64,000 nucleotides of DNA from Microbacterium sp. SSM24 (GTDB lineage: Bacteria > Actinomycetota > Actinomycetes > Actinomycetales > Microbacteriaceae), in contig NZ_JAPDNQ010000001.1 of NCBI RefSeq assembly GCF_025989145.1, forward strand, positions 1,302,001 through 1,366,000, in the 5' to 3' direction. Of this stretch, positions 8,374-16,462 are shown piece by piece. The notes under the pieces were generated by a model that made no database searches, had not been told where the DNA came from, and was given only the letters and a program-made list of their open reading frames with translations. Position numbers and translations under genes: made by a program. Every line of letters begins with the position of its first letter. Within the stretch, counting starts at the first letter, position 1.

Positions 8374-9212
8374 GCGTCGCCTCCGATCCCCCGGTCGCCG
8401 AGGAAGGCGGCACTCGCGTCATGCGCCTGCGCGATGCGCGTGCGGACGGTGTCCAGGCGGCGGTACGACCGCAGCGAGTCGTCCCCGGCGAGCGCGCCCC
8501 CGCTGGGCAGCACGTGCAGCGCAACGCCCTCGGGAAGAGTCTCGACGTCGCGCGCGAAGCGATGGCGCCGGGCGACCTCGAAGGCGACGCGCGCGGTCTC
8601 GACCGCCGTGCGCGGTGCGACGAGCGGCGACTCGATGCGCCCGACCTGCAGCACGAACACCGTGCGGGCACCGGCGGCGATCGCCTGCTCGATCGGGATC
8701 GAGTTCACGATGCCGCCGTCGATGTAGTGCTCCCCGTCGATGCGGGTCGGCGGCAGCAGTCCGGGCACCGAGGCCGACGCGAGGATCGCCGGGATGAGCG
8801 GACCGGAGTCGAACACCCGCTCAGCGGCGCGCTCGATGCTCGCCGCCACCACGCGCAGCGGCACCGCGAGGTCTTCGAAGCGGGTGTCGGCGCCGAGCGC
8901 GCGCTCCAGCACCCGGCGCAGCGGCGCCGGGGAGTTGAGGTGCGTCTTCGTCTTCGCCAGGCGCGTCAGCTGCGCGGCGATCGAGTCGCCGTAGACCTCG
9001 TTCGCCTCCGGTGACATCCACGCGTCTTCGAGCGCGGCGATCACACGAGTCGTCGGGTCGTGGGCGACGAGGGCGCCGTTGATGGCGCCGATCGACGTGC
9101 CGACGACGAGGTCGGGACGGATGCCGCGCTCCAGCAGCGCCTGCAGCATGCCGATCTCCACGGCACCGCGCACGCCGCCGCCGCCGAGCACGAAGGCGAT
9201 CGGATGCTCCAC
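8370..9212 (-). CDS. Patatin-like phospholipase
   Basis: Patatin fold with a Ser-Asp dyad: glycine-rich oxyanion loop GGGGVRG at residues 10-16, nucleophile elbow GTSIG with Ser40, and DGG at 165-167. It should hydrolyse acyl esters of membrane lipids. Length is 280 residues from a GTG at 9212. That start is chosen over the ATG at 9236 because GAGAGGAGG lies five bases before it (9218-9226), while the ATG has no ribosome binding site. The C-terminal 60 residues (LPEGVALHVLPSGGALAGDD) resemble bacterial RssA/NTE-like members. It is the first gene of the operon with the acyltransferase and has no signal peptide. Confidence 0.85.
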   Translation of the reverse strand: MEHPIAFVLGGGGVRGAVEIGMLQALLERGIRPDLVVGTSIGAINGALVAHDPTTRVIAALEDAWMSPEANEVYGDSIAAQLTRLAKTKTHLNSPAPLRRVLERALGADTRFEDLAVPLRVVAASIERAAERVFDSGPLIPAILASASVPGLLPPTRIDGEHYIDGGIVNSIPIEQAIAAGARTVFVLQVGRIESPLVAPRTAVETARVAFEVARRHRFARDVETLPEGVALHVLPSGGALAGDDSLRSYRRLDTVRTRIAQAHDASAAFLGDRGIGGDA

Positions 9213-9304
9213 CCGCACCTCCTCTCGTCGACTCATCTTCGCGGGGTCGGCGCGCCGCGCACCAGTCTGTTCCGAATCGGGTCTTGCGCGGCATCCGGTT
9301 CTAT

Positions 9305-9328
9305 GGTTACTTAGTCAAGTAAGTAACC
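9305..9328. promoter_or_regulatory. Likely operator of the YtrA-type GntR regulator
   Basis: GGTTACTTA and TAAGTAACC form perfect nine-base arms around six bases (GTCAAG). The site overlaps a TATGGT -10 candidate (9302-9307) and lies 17 bases before the regulator's start. YtrA-subfamily GntR repressors bind symmetric sites in their own promoters, so it is the natural operator for the downstream operon. It is shared with no other gene; the patatin gene runs the other way 93 bases off. Confidence 0.75.
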
Positions 9329-9344
9329 AAGGAAGCGGGCCGAT

Positions 9345-9737
9345 GTGATCGAAGAAGGCAGGGCGCTGTTCCTCCAGATCGCCGAGAGCGTGGAGGACTC
9401 GATCGTCGACGGCAGTCTGGCCGAGGAGAGCCAGGCGCCGTCCACCAATGAGCTCGCCGCCTTCTACCGCATCAACCCCGCCACCGCTGCGAAGGGGGTC
9501 GCCATGCTCGTCGACAAGGACGTGCTCTACAAGCGGCGCGGCATCGGCATGTTCGTCGCACCGGGTGCACGCCAGCGGCTGCTCACCGAGCGCCGCGCCG
9601 CCTTCGCCGATCGATACATCGACCCCCTCCTGGCCGAGGCGCGCACGCTCGGCCTCGGCGCGGAGGACCTGTCCGAACTCATCCGCGACCGGGCATCGGC
9701 CCCCGTCGCGCCCACCACCGAAGGAGACGCCCGATGA
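9345..9737 (+). CDS. GntR-family regulator, YtrA subfamily
   Basis: 130 residues: a winged-helix DNA-binding domain (about residues 5-75, with ESQAPSTNELAAFYRINPATAAKG and the wing YKRRGIGMFVAPGAR) and a short helical C-terminus, too small for an effector domain. That is the YtrA type, which usually represses an adjacent ABC transporter operon. The GTG at 9345 is the start; an ATG two bases earlier reads straight into TGA and cannot be used. A GGAAG ribosome site is at 9331-9335. The stop overlaps the ATP-binding gene by four bases. Confidence 0.88.
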   Translation: MIEEGRALFLQIAESVEDSIVDGSLAEESQAPSTNELAAFYRINPATAAKGVAMLVDKDVLYKRRGIGMFVAPGARQRLLTERRAAFADRYIDPLLAEARTLGLGAEDLSELIRDRASAPVAPTTEGDAR

Positions 9738-10648
9738 CCGCCGTGATCGAGGTCCAGGGGCTCACCAAGCGCTACCGCGAGACCGTCGCCGTGGACGATG
9801 TGAGCTTCACCATCGAGAAGGACACCATCTACGGACTGCTCGGCCGCAACGGTGCCGGAAAGACGACCGTGATGTCCATCCTCACCGCCCAGAACTTCGC
9901 CACCCGCGGCGACGTCCGCGTGTTCGGCGAGCACCCGTACGAGAACGCCAAGGTGCTCGGGCGCATGTGCTTCGTGCGCGAGAGCCAGAAGTACCCCGAC
10001 GACGCCAAGCCCGGTCACGCCTTCAAGATCGCGCGGCTCTTCTTCCCCCGCTGGGACCAGACGATCGCCGAGCGGCTCATCGCGGACTTCCAGCTGCCGA
10101 TGAACCGGCGCATCAAGAAGCTCTCGCGCGGCCAGCTCTCGGCGGTCGGCGTGATCATCGGGCTCGCGTCCCGAGCCGAGATCACGTTCTTCGACGAGCC
10201 GTACCTCGGCCTGGATGCCGTCGCGCGGCAGATCTTCTACGACCGGCTCCTCGAGGACTACACCGAGCATCCGCGCACGATCATCCTCTCGAGCCACCTG
10301 ATCGACGAGGTCTCGAACCTCATCGAGCGCGTCCTCGTGATCGACCGCGGCCGCATCATCATGGACGAGGACACCGATGTCGTGCGCGACCGCGCCGCGA
10401 ACATCGTCGGCGACACCGCCGCTGTCGAGGCCTTCACGGCCGGCCGCGACGTGATCCATCGCGAGAGCCTCGGGCGCGTCTCCTCCGTCACGATCGTCGG
10501 GGCCCTCACGCCCGCAGACCGCGAGCAGCTGCGGGAGGCCGGCCTCGAGGCCGGGCCGGTGTCGCTGCAACAGCTCATCGTCCGCACCACCCAGCACGCC
10601 GGAGGGGCCTCCGATGCGTCCCCGCTCGAGGAAGGAGCCCTGCGATGA
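9734..10648 (+). CDS. ABC transporter ATP-binding protein
   Basis: 304 residues. Walker A is GRNGAGKT (about residues 37-44). The signature is LSRGQ at about 135, a variant of LSGGQ. Walker B is ITFFDEPYLGLDA, and the switch His lies in SSHLIDE. The extra C-terminal 80 residues match the type found with small permeases in YtrA-type operons. It powers export or sensing by the membrane partner encoded next; the substrate is not predictable. Such systems often answer cell-wall-active peptides, but that is family knowledge, not visible here. The gene is coupled on both sides by ATGA overlaps. Confidence 0.9.
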   Translation: MTAVIEVQGLTKRYRETVAVDDVSFTIEKDTIYGLLGRNGAGKTTVMSILTAQNFATRGDVRVFGEHPYENAKVLGRMCFVRESQKYPDDAKPGHAFKIARLFFPRWDQTIAERLIADFQLPMNRRIKKLSRGQLSAVGVIIGLASRAEITFFDEPYLGLDAVARQIFYDRLLEDYTEHPRTIILSSHLIDEVSNLIERVLVIDRGRIIMDEDTDVVRDRAANIVGDTAAVEAFTAGRDVIHRESLGRVSSVTIVGALTPADREQLREAGLEAGPVSLQQLIVRTTQHAGGASDASPLEEGALR

Positions 10649-11331
10649 GCCGCACGCTCAACGTCGTCCGCATGCAGCTGGTGAACCGGCAGACCTTCAT
10701 CTGGATCCCGCTCATCATCCTGGGCGGCGCGTTCCTCGTCACACTGCTGATCTGGGCGATGCTGCCGCCGGGTGCGATCAAGTACAGCGGCGGCTCGCAG
10801 GGGCCGCTGTGGTACTTCGTCGCCGTCGGCGTCATGGCCTTCGCCTACACGTTCCCGTTCTCGCAGGCGATGAGCGTCACCCGGCGCGAGTACTTCCTCG
10901 GCACACTGCTCACCGCGGCGCTGACGAGCGGCATCCTGGCGGCGATCTTCGTCGTCGGCGGGCTGATCGAACTCGCCACCGACGGGTGGGGGATCAACGG
11001 GATGTTCTTCTATCTCCCATGGGTGTGGGATCAGGGCGCGGCCGTCGCCGGACTGAGCTACTTCGTGCTCGCGATGCTGCTGTTCATCCTCGGCATGTGG
11101 TGCGCGATCCTGTACAAGCGGTTCGGCACGGTCTGGCTCGTCACCATCCTGGTCGGCCTCGGCGTCCTGCTCGTCGGCGCGATGTGGCTCGTCGGGCGCC
11201 TCGACGCATGGGGCGCGGTCGGGGAGTGGATCGACACCAACGGCACCCTCGGGCTCACCCTGTGGGGGGCCGTGGTGGCTGCCGTGCTCGCCGGGATCTC
11301 GTACCTCACCCTGCGGCGCACCACGCCCTGA
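10645..11331 (+). CDS. ABC transporter permease subunit
   Basis: 228 residues with six likely membrane helices (around residues 20-42, 56-75, 85-112, 132-155, 165-185 and 198-220) and short loops. There is no large extracellular domain, unlike FtsX-type or BceB-type permeases. It is the membrane partner of the upstream ATPase, coupled by ATGA. It is the last gene of the GntR-ATPase-permease operon; after its stop a short GC-rich gap leads to the convergent chorismate mutase gene. Confidence 0.85.
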   Translation: MSRTLNVVRMQLVNRQTFIWIPLIILGGAFLVTLLIWAMLPPGAIKYSGGSQGPLWYFVAVGVMAFAYTFPFSQAMSVTRREYFLGTLLTAALTSGILAAIFVVGGLIELATDGWGINGMFFYLPWVWDQGAAVAGLSYFVLAMLLFILGMWCAILYKRFGTVWLVTILVGLGVLLVGAMWLVGRLDAWGAVGEWIDTNGTLGLTLWGAVVAAVLAGISYLTLRRTTP

Positions 11332-11393
11332 GAAGGCAGGACGGATGCCTCGTCCGGCGCCTCGGCGCGGGGCCGGGGCATTCGGCGTTCCGG

Positions 11394-11687
11394 TCAGCGG
11401 CTGTCGGCGGCCTCGGTGTGATGCCGGATGACCTCGGCGACGACGAAGTTGAACCACTTCTCGGCGAACGCGGGGTCGAGGTCGGCTTCTTCCGCGAGGC
11501 GGCGCAGCCGCGCGACCTGCTGCTCCTCGCGAGCGGGGTCGGAGGCCGGCATCCCGTGCTCTGCTTTGAGGTGACCGACCTGCTTGGTGGCCTTGAAGCG
11601 CTCCGCGAGGAGGTACACGAGCGACGCGTCGATGTTGTCGATGCTGCTGCGCAGACGGGTCAGCGTCGTGGTCGGGTCCTCGGTCAT
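11394..11687 (-). CDS. Chorismate mutase, AroQ class
   Basis: 97 residues forming the three-helix AroQ fold: helix 1 LTRLRSSIDNIDASLVYLLAERF, then KQVGHLKAEHGMPASDPAREEQQ with the Arg/Lys/Glu residues that hold chorismate. It rearranges chorismate to prephenate for Phe and Tyr synthesis. The length matches the short actinobacterial AroQ-delta type, which is often boosted by DAHP synthase in related species. An AGGAGG site precedes the ATG. It is monocistronic and converges with the ABC operon. Confidence 0.9.
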   Translation of the reverse strand: MTEDPTTTLTRLRSSIDNIDASLVYLLAERFKATKQVGHLKAEHGMPASDPAREEQQVARLRRLAEEADLDPAFAEKWFNFVVAEVIRHHTEAADSR

Positions 11688-11818
11688 GGCAACCTCCTCG
11701 GCCTCCGACGATACCCGAGCGCCCGCAGGACGCCGCTCGCCCGGGTTATCGCCCGCAACGGGTGAATTCGGCCGCGCGCCCTCGTCGCCGCCGCGGGCGC
11801 GGTTCTAGAGTGTGACGC

Positions 11819-13027
11819 ATGACCGACGCCACCACTCCGCAGGGCCCCACCGACTCCGAGGCGGTCGCCTCGCTGGCGGTCGACCCGGTCGCCGGAACGG
11901 ATGCTGCGCCCGCCCCGCGAGGCGCCGTGCCCGACGAGGTCGCCGCCCTCTCGGGGGAGGCGCCGGCGTCGAAGACCTTCTGGACGAACCTCAATCATCC
12001 GTTCACCGTCGGCCTGCTGCTCACGCTCGGCGGATTGGTCGCGCTGCTCCTCGGGATCGCGCTGACCAACATCGCGACGATCCTCGTCTACATCGGACTC
12101 GCGGCCTTCGCGGCACTGGGACTCGACCCCGTGATCAAGTGGCTCGGAAAGCACGGCGTCAAGCGCGGCTGGGCGATCGCCATCATCTTCCTCACGGGCG
12201 CCATCATCGCCGTCGGCGTCCTGTGGCTGGTCGTCCCGACACTGATCGAGCAGATCGGGCAGTTCGTCAGCGGCATCCCCTCCACGATCGCGAACTTCGA
12301 GAAGTCGGACTTCTACCACTGGCTGGAGGGGATCTTCGGAACCGGGCTCACGACGCTGGTCGACGAGATCGAGAAGTTCATCACCAACCCGTCGAACATC
12401 GCGGCCATCTCCGGCGGTCTGCTGAAGGTCGGCGCCGGCATCGCCGCCGCCATCTCGGGCGGACTGATCATCGTCGTGCTCACCCTGTACTTCGTGGCGT
12501 CGCTGCCCGCCATCAAGGACTCGCTGATGCAGTTCGCACCGGCTCGCAAGCGCCCCAGCGTGCGGGCGATGACCGACCAGATCACCGACTCGGTCGGCGG
12601 CTACCTCATGGGGATGGTCGTCCTGGCGTTCTTCAACTCCGTCGTCGCGACGCTCCTGCACGCGGTGCTGCAGCTGCCGTATCCGCTGCTCATGGGCGTG
12701 CTCGCGTTCCTCATCACGATCATCCCGCTCGTCGGACCCGTCCTGTACTGGATCACGGCCACCGTGATCGCCCTGTTCACGAGTCCGATCTCGGCGCTGA
12801 TCTTCGCGATCTGCTACCTGATCTACATCCAGATCGAGGCCTACGTGCTCACCCCGAAGGTGATGAACCGGGCGATCGAGATCCCCGGCTCCCTCGTGGT
12901 GATCGGCGCCCTCATCGGCGGCACGCTGCTCGGCTTCATCGGAGCGCTCGTCGCCATCCCGGTGACGGCCTCGATCCTGCTGATCATCAAACAGGTCTTC
13001 TTCAAGAAGCAGGACGCGAAGGTCTAG
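11819..13027 (+). CDS. AI-2E family (YdiK/PerM/TqsA-like) transporter
   Basis: 402 residues. After a polar N-terminus of about 55 residues come paired helices (62-110, 118-150), a middle amphipathic segment (150-210), then the conserved C-terminal helices with GGYLMGMVVLAFFNSV, LPYPLLMGVLAFLITIIPLVG and the final FIGALVAIPVTASI. Members export autoinducer-2, or in some cases protons and Na+, so the substrate stays open. A TAGAGT box at 11806-11811 is seven bases before the ATG, again a leaderless layout. A large inverted repeat lies just downstream and may end the transcript. Confidence 0.88.
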   Translation: MTDATTPQGPTDSEAVASLAVDPVAGTDAAPAPRGAVPDEVAALSGEAPASKTFWTNLNHPFTVGLLLTLGGLVALLLGIALTNIATILVYIGLAAFAALGLDPVIKWLGKHGVKRGWAIAIIFLTGAIIAVGVLWLVVPTLIEQIGQFVSGIPSTIANFEKSDFYHWLEGIFGTGLTTLVDEIEKFITNPSNIAAISGGLLKVGAGIAAAISGGLIIVVLTLYFVASLPAIKDSLMQFAPARKRPSVRAMTDQITDSVGGYLMGMVVLAFFNSVVATLLHAVLQLPYPLLMGVLAFLITIIPLVGPVLYWITATVIALFTSPISALIFAICYLIYIQIEAYVLTPKVMNRAIEIPGSLVVIGALIGGTLLGFIGALVAIPVTASILLIIKQVFFKKQDAKV

Positions 13028-13051
13028 CCGCCCGCTCCCAGCCCCCGGGGG

Positions 13052-13117
13052 TCCGTTTGTGCGGGCGAATGTGCGCCTGCGCGCCCTCCGTGGCGGCAAT
13101 TCGCCCGCACAAACGGA
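13052..13117. repeat. Large perfect inverted repeat (19 bp arms)
   Basis: Arms at 13052-13070 and 13099-13117 are exact reverse complements (TCCGTTTGTGCGGGCGAAT on the left) around a 28-base loop. The site lies between the convergent AI-2E and lactonase genes. It could act as a bidirectional terminator, though no T-run follows. The perfect arms and isolated position also suit a dispersed palindromic (REP-like) element. Confidence 0.8.
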
Positions 13118-13153
13118 AGGGGCGAGGGTCAGCCGGAAGGGGCGAGGGTCAGC
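13114..13153. repeat. Tandem duplication of 20 bp over the lactonase 3' end
   Basis: CGGAAGGGGCGAGGGTCAGC occurs twice head to tail (13114-13133, 13134-13153). The second copy contains the stop codon of the lactonase gene (13149-13151). The first copy shares its left edge with the inverted repeat arm. This looks like replication slippage at the palindrome. Confidence 0.75.
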
Positions 13154-14303
13154 TGAGCGGCATGAGGCAGGTCGGTGACGGCGCCGCGGTGCGGTGCCGC
13201 ACGCGACCGGGCACACCGGTGCGCAGGTCGAGCGTGAGCGAGACGACCTCGTCGGAGCGCTGTCCGGCGACGAGCAGGGTGTCGCGCACCACCACGTGGT
13301 GCCGCGGCCAGTCCACGCCGGCGTCGGCGAGGGCGGCGAGGGCGAGGGACTCGCCGGCGCCGCGCACGCGCACGGTGGCGACGGTGTTGCTTCCCCGCAC
13401 CCCGGCGTAGAGGAACTCGCCGTCCCGCGACGGAGCGAGCTCGGCTGCCGAGTCGCCGGGAAGCGCGCCGAGCGTCGTTCCTCCGACGACCCGCCACGTG
13501 CCGTCGGCCGACGCCGCGAGCGCGAAGACCTCGCACGAGTACTCCGTCACGACGTACAGGTGACCGCTCGGGTGCCACACCATGTGACGTGGCCCGCTGC
13601 CCTCGGGCAGCGGCACCTGCTGCAGTGCGCGCAGCCCTCCCGGCGCGGCGCGCCAGAACCGCACGACGTCGTGCCCGAGGTCGGTGGTGGCCACGACACC
13701 GCCCGGCAGGAACTGCGTCTGATGTGCGCGCGACGGACGGGCGGATGCTTCGCCCGGCCCCTCGTCGACCGGGTCGTGATCGGGCACGAGGTGCGCGTAC
13801 TCCTCGCCCGCGGCGGCGCGCAGTGCCCGAGCGGCGGCGGCGAGGTCGAGATCGCCGGCGACGGATGCCGCGGCATCCGGTCCGTACGGGTCGGCCGAGG
13901 CCGGAGCGATCACCGGCGCAGACGGGCGGCCCGCGGGATCGAGCGACATCCGCACCACTCGGCCATCGCCCCAGCACGCGGCGATGAGCGACCCGCCGTC
14001 GGGCGCGACCGCCGCGTGGCAGACCGCCTCACCGGCTTCGACGGCATCGCCGAGCGGGACGAAGGAGGCATCTCCCGTCCGGCCGAACGCCTGCACGGCG
14101 CCGCGCTGCTCCAGCGTCGCGTAGACGACGTCGAGGGTCGGATGCCGCGCGATCCACGACGGCGAAGGTGCAGCGGCGACCGTCCCGGCGAACCCGAGCG
14201 CGCCTCCTGCCGAACCGTCGTCGGCGGGGCCGGCGTGCAGCATCCCGATCCCGCTCGCGGAGCCCTCCATGTCGGCGGTGTACCCGCCCAGCAGGAAGCG
14301 CAC
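13149..14303 (-). CDS. Lactonase-family beta-propeller protein
   Basis: 384 residues with repeated blades and the 6-phosphogluconolactonase (YbhE/Pgl-like) signature: MRFLLGGYT at the start, SPSWIARHPTLDVVYA, HAAVAPDGGSLIAACWGDG, PEGSGPRHMVWHPSGHLYVVTE and FLYAGVRGSNTV. Family members hydrolyse 6-phosphogluconolactone or other lactones. About 45 residues around 165-205 are Asp/Glu/Ala-rich and look like an insertion between blades. There is no signal peptide. The gene follows purA after one base, so both are probably one transcript; the link is likely expression, not pathway. Confidence 0.85.
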   Translation of the reverse strand: MRFLLGGYTADMEGSASGIGMLHAGPADDGSAGGALGFAGTVAAAPSPSWIARHPTLDVVYATLEQRGAVQAFGRTGDASFVPLGDAVEAGEAVCHAAVAPDGGSLIAACWGDGRVVRMSLDPAGRPSAPVIAPASADPYGPDAAASVAGDLDLAAAARALRAAAGEEYAHLVPDHDPVDEGPGEASARPSRAHQTQFLPGGVVATTDLGHDVVRFWRAAPGGLRALQQVPLPEGSGPRHMVWHPSGHLYVVTEYSCEVFALAASADGTWRVVGGTTLGALPGDSAAELAPSRDGEFLYAGVRGSNTVATVRVRGAGESLALAALADAGVDWPRHHVVVRDTLLVAGQRSDEVVSLTLDLRTGVPGRVRHRTAAPSPTCLMPLS

Positions 14304-14304
14304 G

Positions 14305-15591
14305 TCAGTCGACGAGGTCGTGCCGCGCGATCACGGCGTCGCGGGATGCGCCCACGCCGATGACCGAGATGCGCGTGCCGCTGATCGCCTCGAGCGCCAG
14401 GACGTAGTCCTGGGCCTCGATCGGGAGCTCGTCGAAGGTGCGCGCCGTCGAGATGTCCTGCTTCCAGCCGGGGAAGTACTCGAGGATCGGCTTGGCGTGG
14501 TGGAAGTCCGACTGGTTCACCGGCACCTCGTCGAACCGCTCGCCGTCGACGTCGTACGCGACGCACACCGGGATCTGGTCCAGGCCGGTGAGGATGTCGA
14601 GCTTGGTCAGCACGAGGTCGGTGATGCCGTTGATGCGCGTGGCGTAGCGCGTGATCGGCGCGTCGTACCAGCCGACGCGACGCGGCCGTCCGGTCGTCGT
14701 GCCGAACTCGAAGCCGCGGGAGCGCAGGAACTCGCCATTCTCGTCGAAGAGCTCGGTCGGGAACGGGCCGGATCCGACGCGCGTCGTGTAGGCCTTCACG
14801 ATGCCGACGATGCGGTCGAGGCGGTTCGGTCCGACGCCGGCGCCGGTCGCGGCGCCGCCGGCCGTCGCCGACGACGACGTCACGAACGGGTAGGTGCCGT
14901 GATCGACGTCGAGCATCGTCGCCTGGCCGCCCTCGAAGACGACGACCTCCCCGGCGTCGAGCGCGTTGTTGAGGAGCAGTCCGGTGTCGGCGACCATCGG
15001 GCGCAGCCGGTCGGCGTATGAGAGGAGATCCTCGACGATCTCGTCGCACGTGATCGCACGGCGGTTGAACACCTTCACGAGGAGGTGGTTCTTCTGGTCG
15101 AGGGCGCCTTCGACCTTCTGACGCAGGATGTTCTCGTCGAAGATGTCCTGCACGCGGATGCCGACGCGGTTGATCTTGTCGGCGTAGGCCGGGCCGATGC
15201 CGCGACCGGTGGTGCCGATCATGCGCTTGCCGAGGAAGCGCTCGGTGACCTTGTCGAGCGTGCGGTGGTATTGCGTGATGATGTGCGCGTTGGCGCTGAT
15301 CTTGAGGCGCGAGGTGTCGACGCCGCGGGCGTGGAGGGCCTCGAGCTCGTAGAAGAGCACCTCGAGATCGACGACCACGCCGTTGCCGATGACCGCGTTG
15401 ACGCCGGGCGACAGGATGCCGGAGGGCAGCAGGTGCAGCGCGTACTTCTCGTCGCCGATCACGACGGTGTGGCCCGCGTTGTTGCCGCCGTTGAACTTGA
15501 CGACCCAGTCGGTGCGCTCACCCAGAAGATCGGTGGCCTTGCCCTTGCCCTCGTCTCCCCACTGGACTCCGACGATCACGATGCCTGGCAT
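14305..15591 (-). CDS. purA: Adenylosuccinate synthetase
   Basis: 428 residues, the normal length for PurA. The P-loop-like motif [11 protein letters not shown] is at residues 7-17, followed by the catalytic Asp and His in [23 protein letters not shown] and the GTP-binding TKLDIL. It joins IMP and aspartate with GTP to make adenylosuccinate, the first step toward AMP. A GGGGGAG ribosome site precedes the ATG. The lactonase gene follows after one base. The Pr6Pr gene starts 98 bases away on the other strand. Confidence 0.97.
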   Translation of the reverse strand: MPGIVIVGVQWGDEGKGKATDLLGERTDWVVKFNGGNNAGHTVVIGDEKYALHLLPSGILSPGVNAVIGNGVVVDLEVLFYELEALHARGVDTSRLKISANAHIITQYHRTLDKVTERFLGKRMIGTTGRGIGPAYADKINRVGIRVQDIFDENILRQKVEGALDQKNHLLVKVFNRRAITCDEIVEDLLSYADRLRPMVADTGLLLNNALDAGEVVVFEGGQATMLDVDHGTYPFVTSSSATAGGAATGAGVGPNRLDRIVGIVKAYTTRVGSGPFPTELFDENGEFLRSRGFEFGTTTGRPRRVGWYDAPITRYATRINGITDLVLTKLDILTGLDQIPVCVAYDVDGERFDEVPVNQSDFHHAKPILEYFPGWKQDISTARTFDELPIEAQDYVLALEAISGTRISVIGVGASRDAVIARHDLVD

Positions 15592-15688
15592 GGGCTACTC
15601 CCCCGTTATCGGCCATGCTCGTACGATTCACACAGCTACGCCCCATTCTATCGACGCGGCGCCCCACACCGCCGATATGGTGGGCCCC

Positions 15689-16459
15689 ATGCAGACGAAG
15701 GCATGGGCACGCACCTGGTCGATCATGCGCCTCGCGATGGCGGCGCTCATCGTCGCCGCGATCGTGGCGCAACTGACGGCATCCCTCACTACCGCGGCCG
15801 ACCTCGGCCGCGACGTGGGAACCACGTTCGTCAACTTCTTCAGCTTCTTCACGATCCTCTCCAACGCGCTGACGGCCGTCGTGCTGGCGTGGGCCGCGCT
15901 GTGGTTCTTCACCCGTGGCCGCCACGCCGCTGCCGAACCGCCGGCGCTCGCGCTGTCGCTGGCGTGCGTGACGACCTACATGGTCATCACGGGCATCGTC
16001 TACAACGCGCTGCTGCGCGGCATCGAGCTCCCGCAGGGGAGCGAGCCAATCCCGTGGTCGAACGAGACGCTGCACCTCATCGGGCCGCTCTTCCTGCTCG
16101 CCGACCTCTTCGTGGGTCCGCTCCGACGGGCGCTCCCGTGGCGCGCGGTGTGGGCGGTCATCGCCTTCCCGATCCTCTGGGTCCTCTACACGATGCTGCG
16201 CGGGCCCTTCGTCACGAACCCGATCTCAGGCGACCTGTTCTGGTACCCGTACCCGTTCCTCAACCCGAACAATCCCGGCGGCTGGGGCGCGGTGATCTTC
16301 TGGATCGTCGTCATCGCGGTCACGTTCCTCGTGGTCGCCGCGCTCGTCGTGTGGTGGGGCCGCCGGGTCGGTGCCGAGCGCGAGCTCGATCACATCACCG
16401 GCGACCACGTCGAGGACGAGTGGGAAGAGGCGCGCGAGGCCGAGGCCGACGAGCGCTGA
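15689..16459 (+). CDS. Pr6Pr family membrane protein, copy 1
   Basis: 256 residues, six predicted helices, with the typical pattern of this actinobacterial family: FFSFFTILSNALTAVV early, TGIVYNALLRG in the middle, and WVLYTMLRG followed by YPYPFLNPNNPGGWG late. The name comes from the six-helix layout; the function is unknown. The ATG at 15689 is preferred over 15677 because TATGGT at 15676-15681 lies seven bases before it (leaderless pattern). The last 30 residues are acidic and cytosolic. A paralogue lies at 59966-60700. Confidence 0.8.
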   Translation: MQTKAWARTWSIMRLAMAALIVAAIVAQLTASLTTAADLGRDVGTTFVNFFSFFTILSNALTAVVLAWAALWFFTRGRHAAAEPPALALSLACVTTYMVITGIVYNALLRGIELPQGSEPIPWSNETLHLIGPLFLLADLFVGPLRRALPWRAVWAVIAFPILWVLYTMLRGPFVTNPISGDLFWYPYPFLNPNNPGGWGAVIFWIVVIAVTFLVVAALVVWWGRRVGAERELDHITGDHVEDEWEEAREAEADER

Positions 16460-16462
16460 GAC

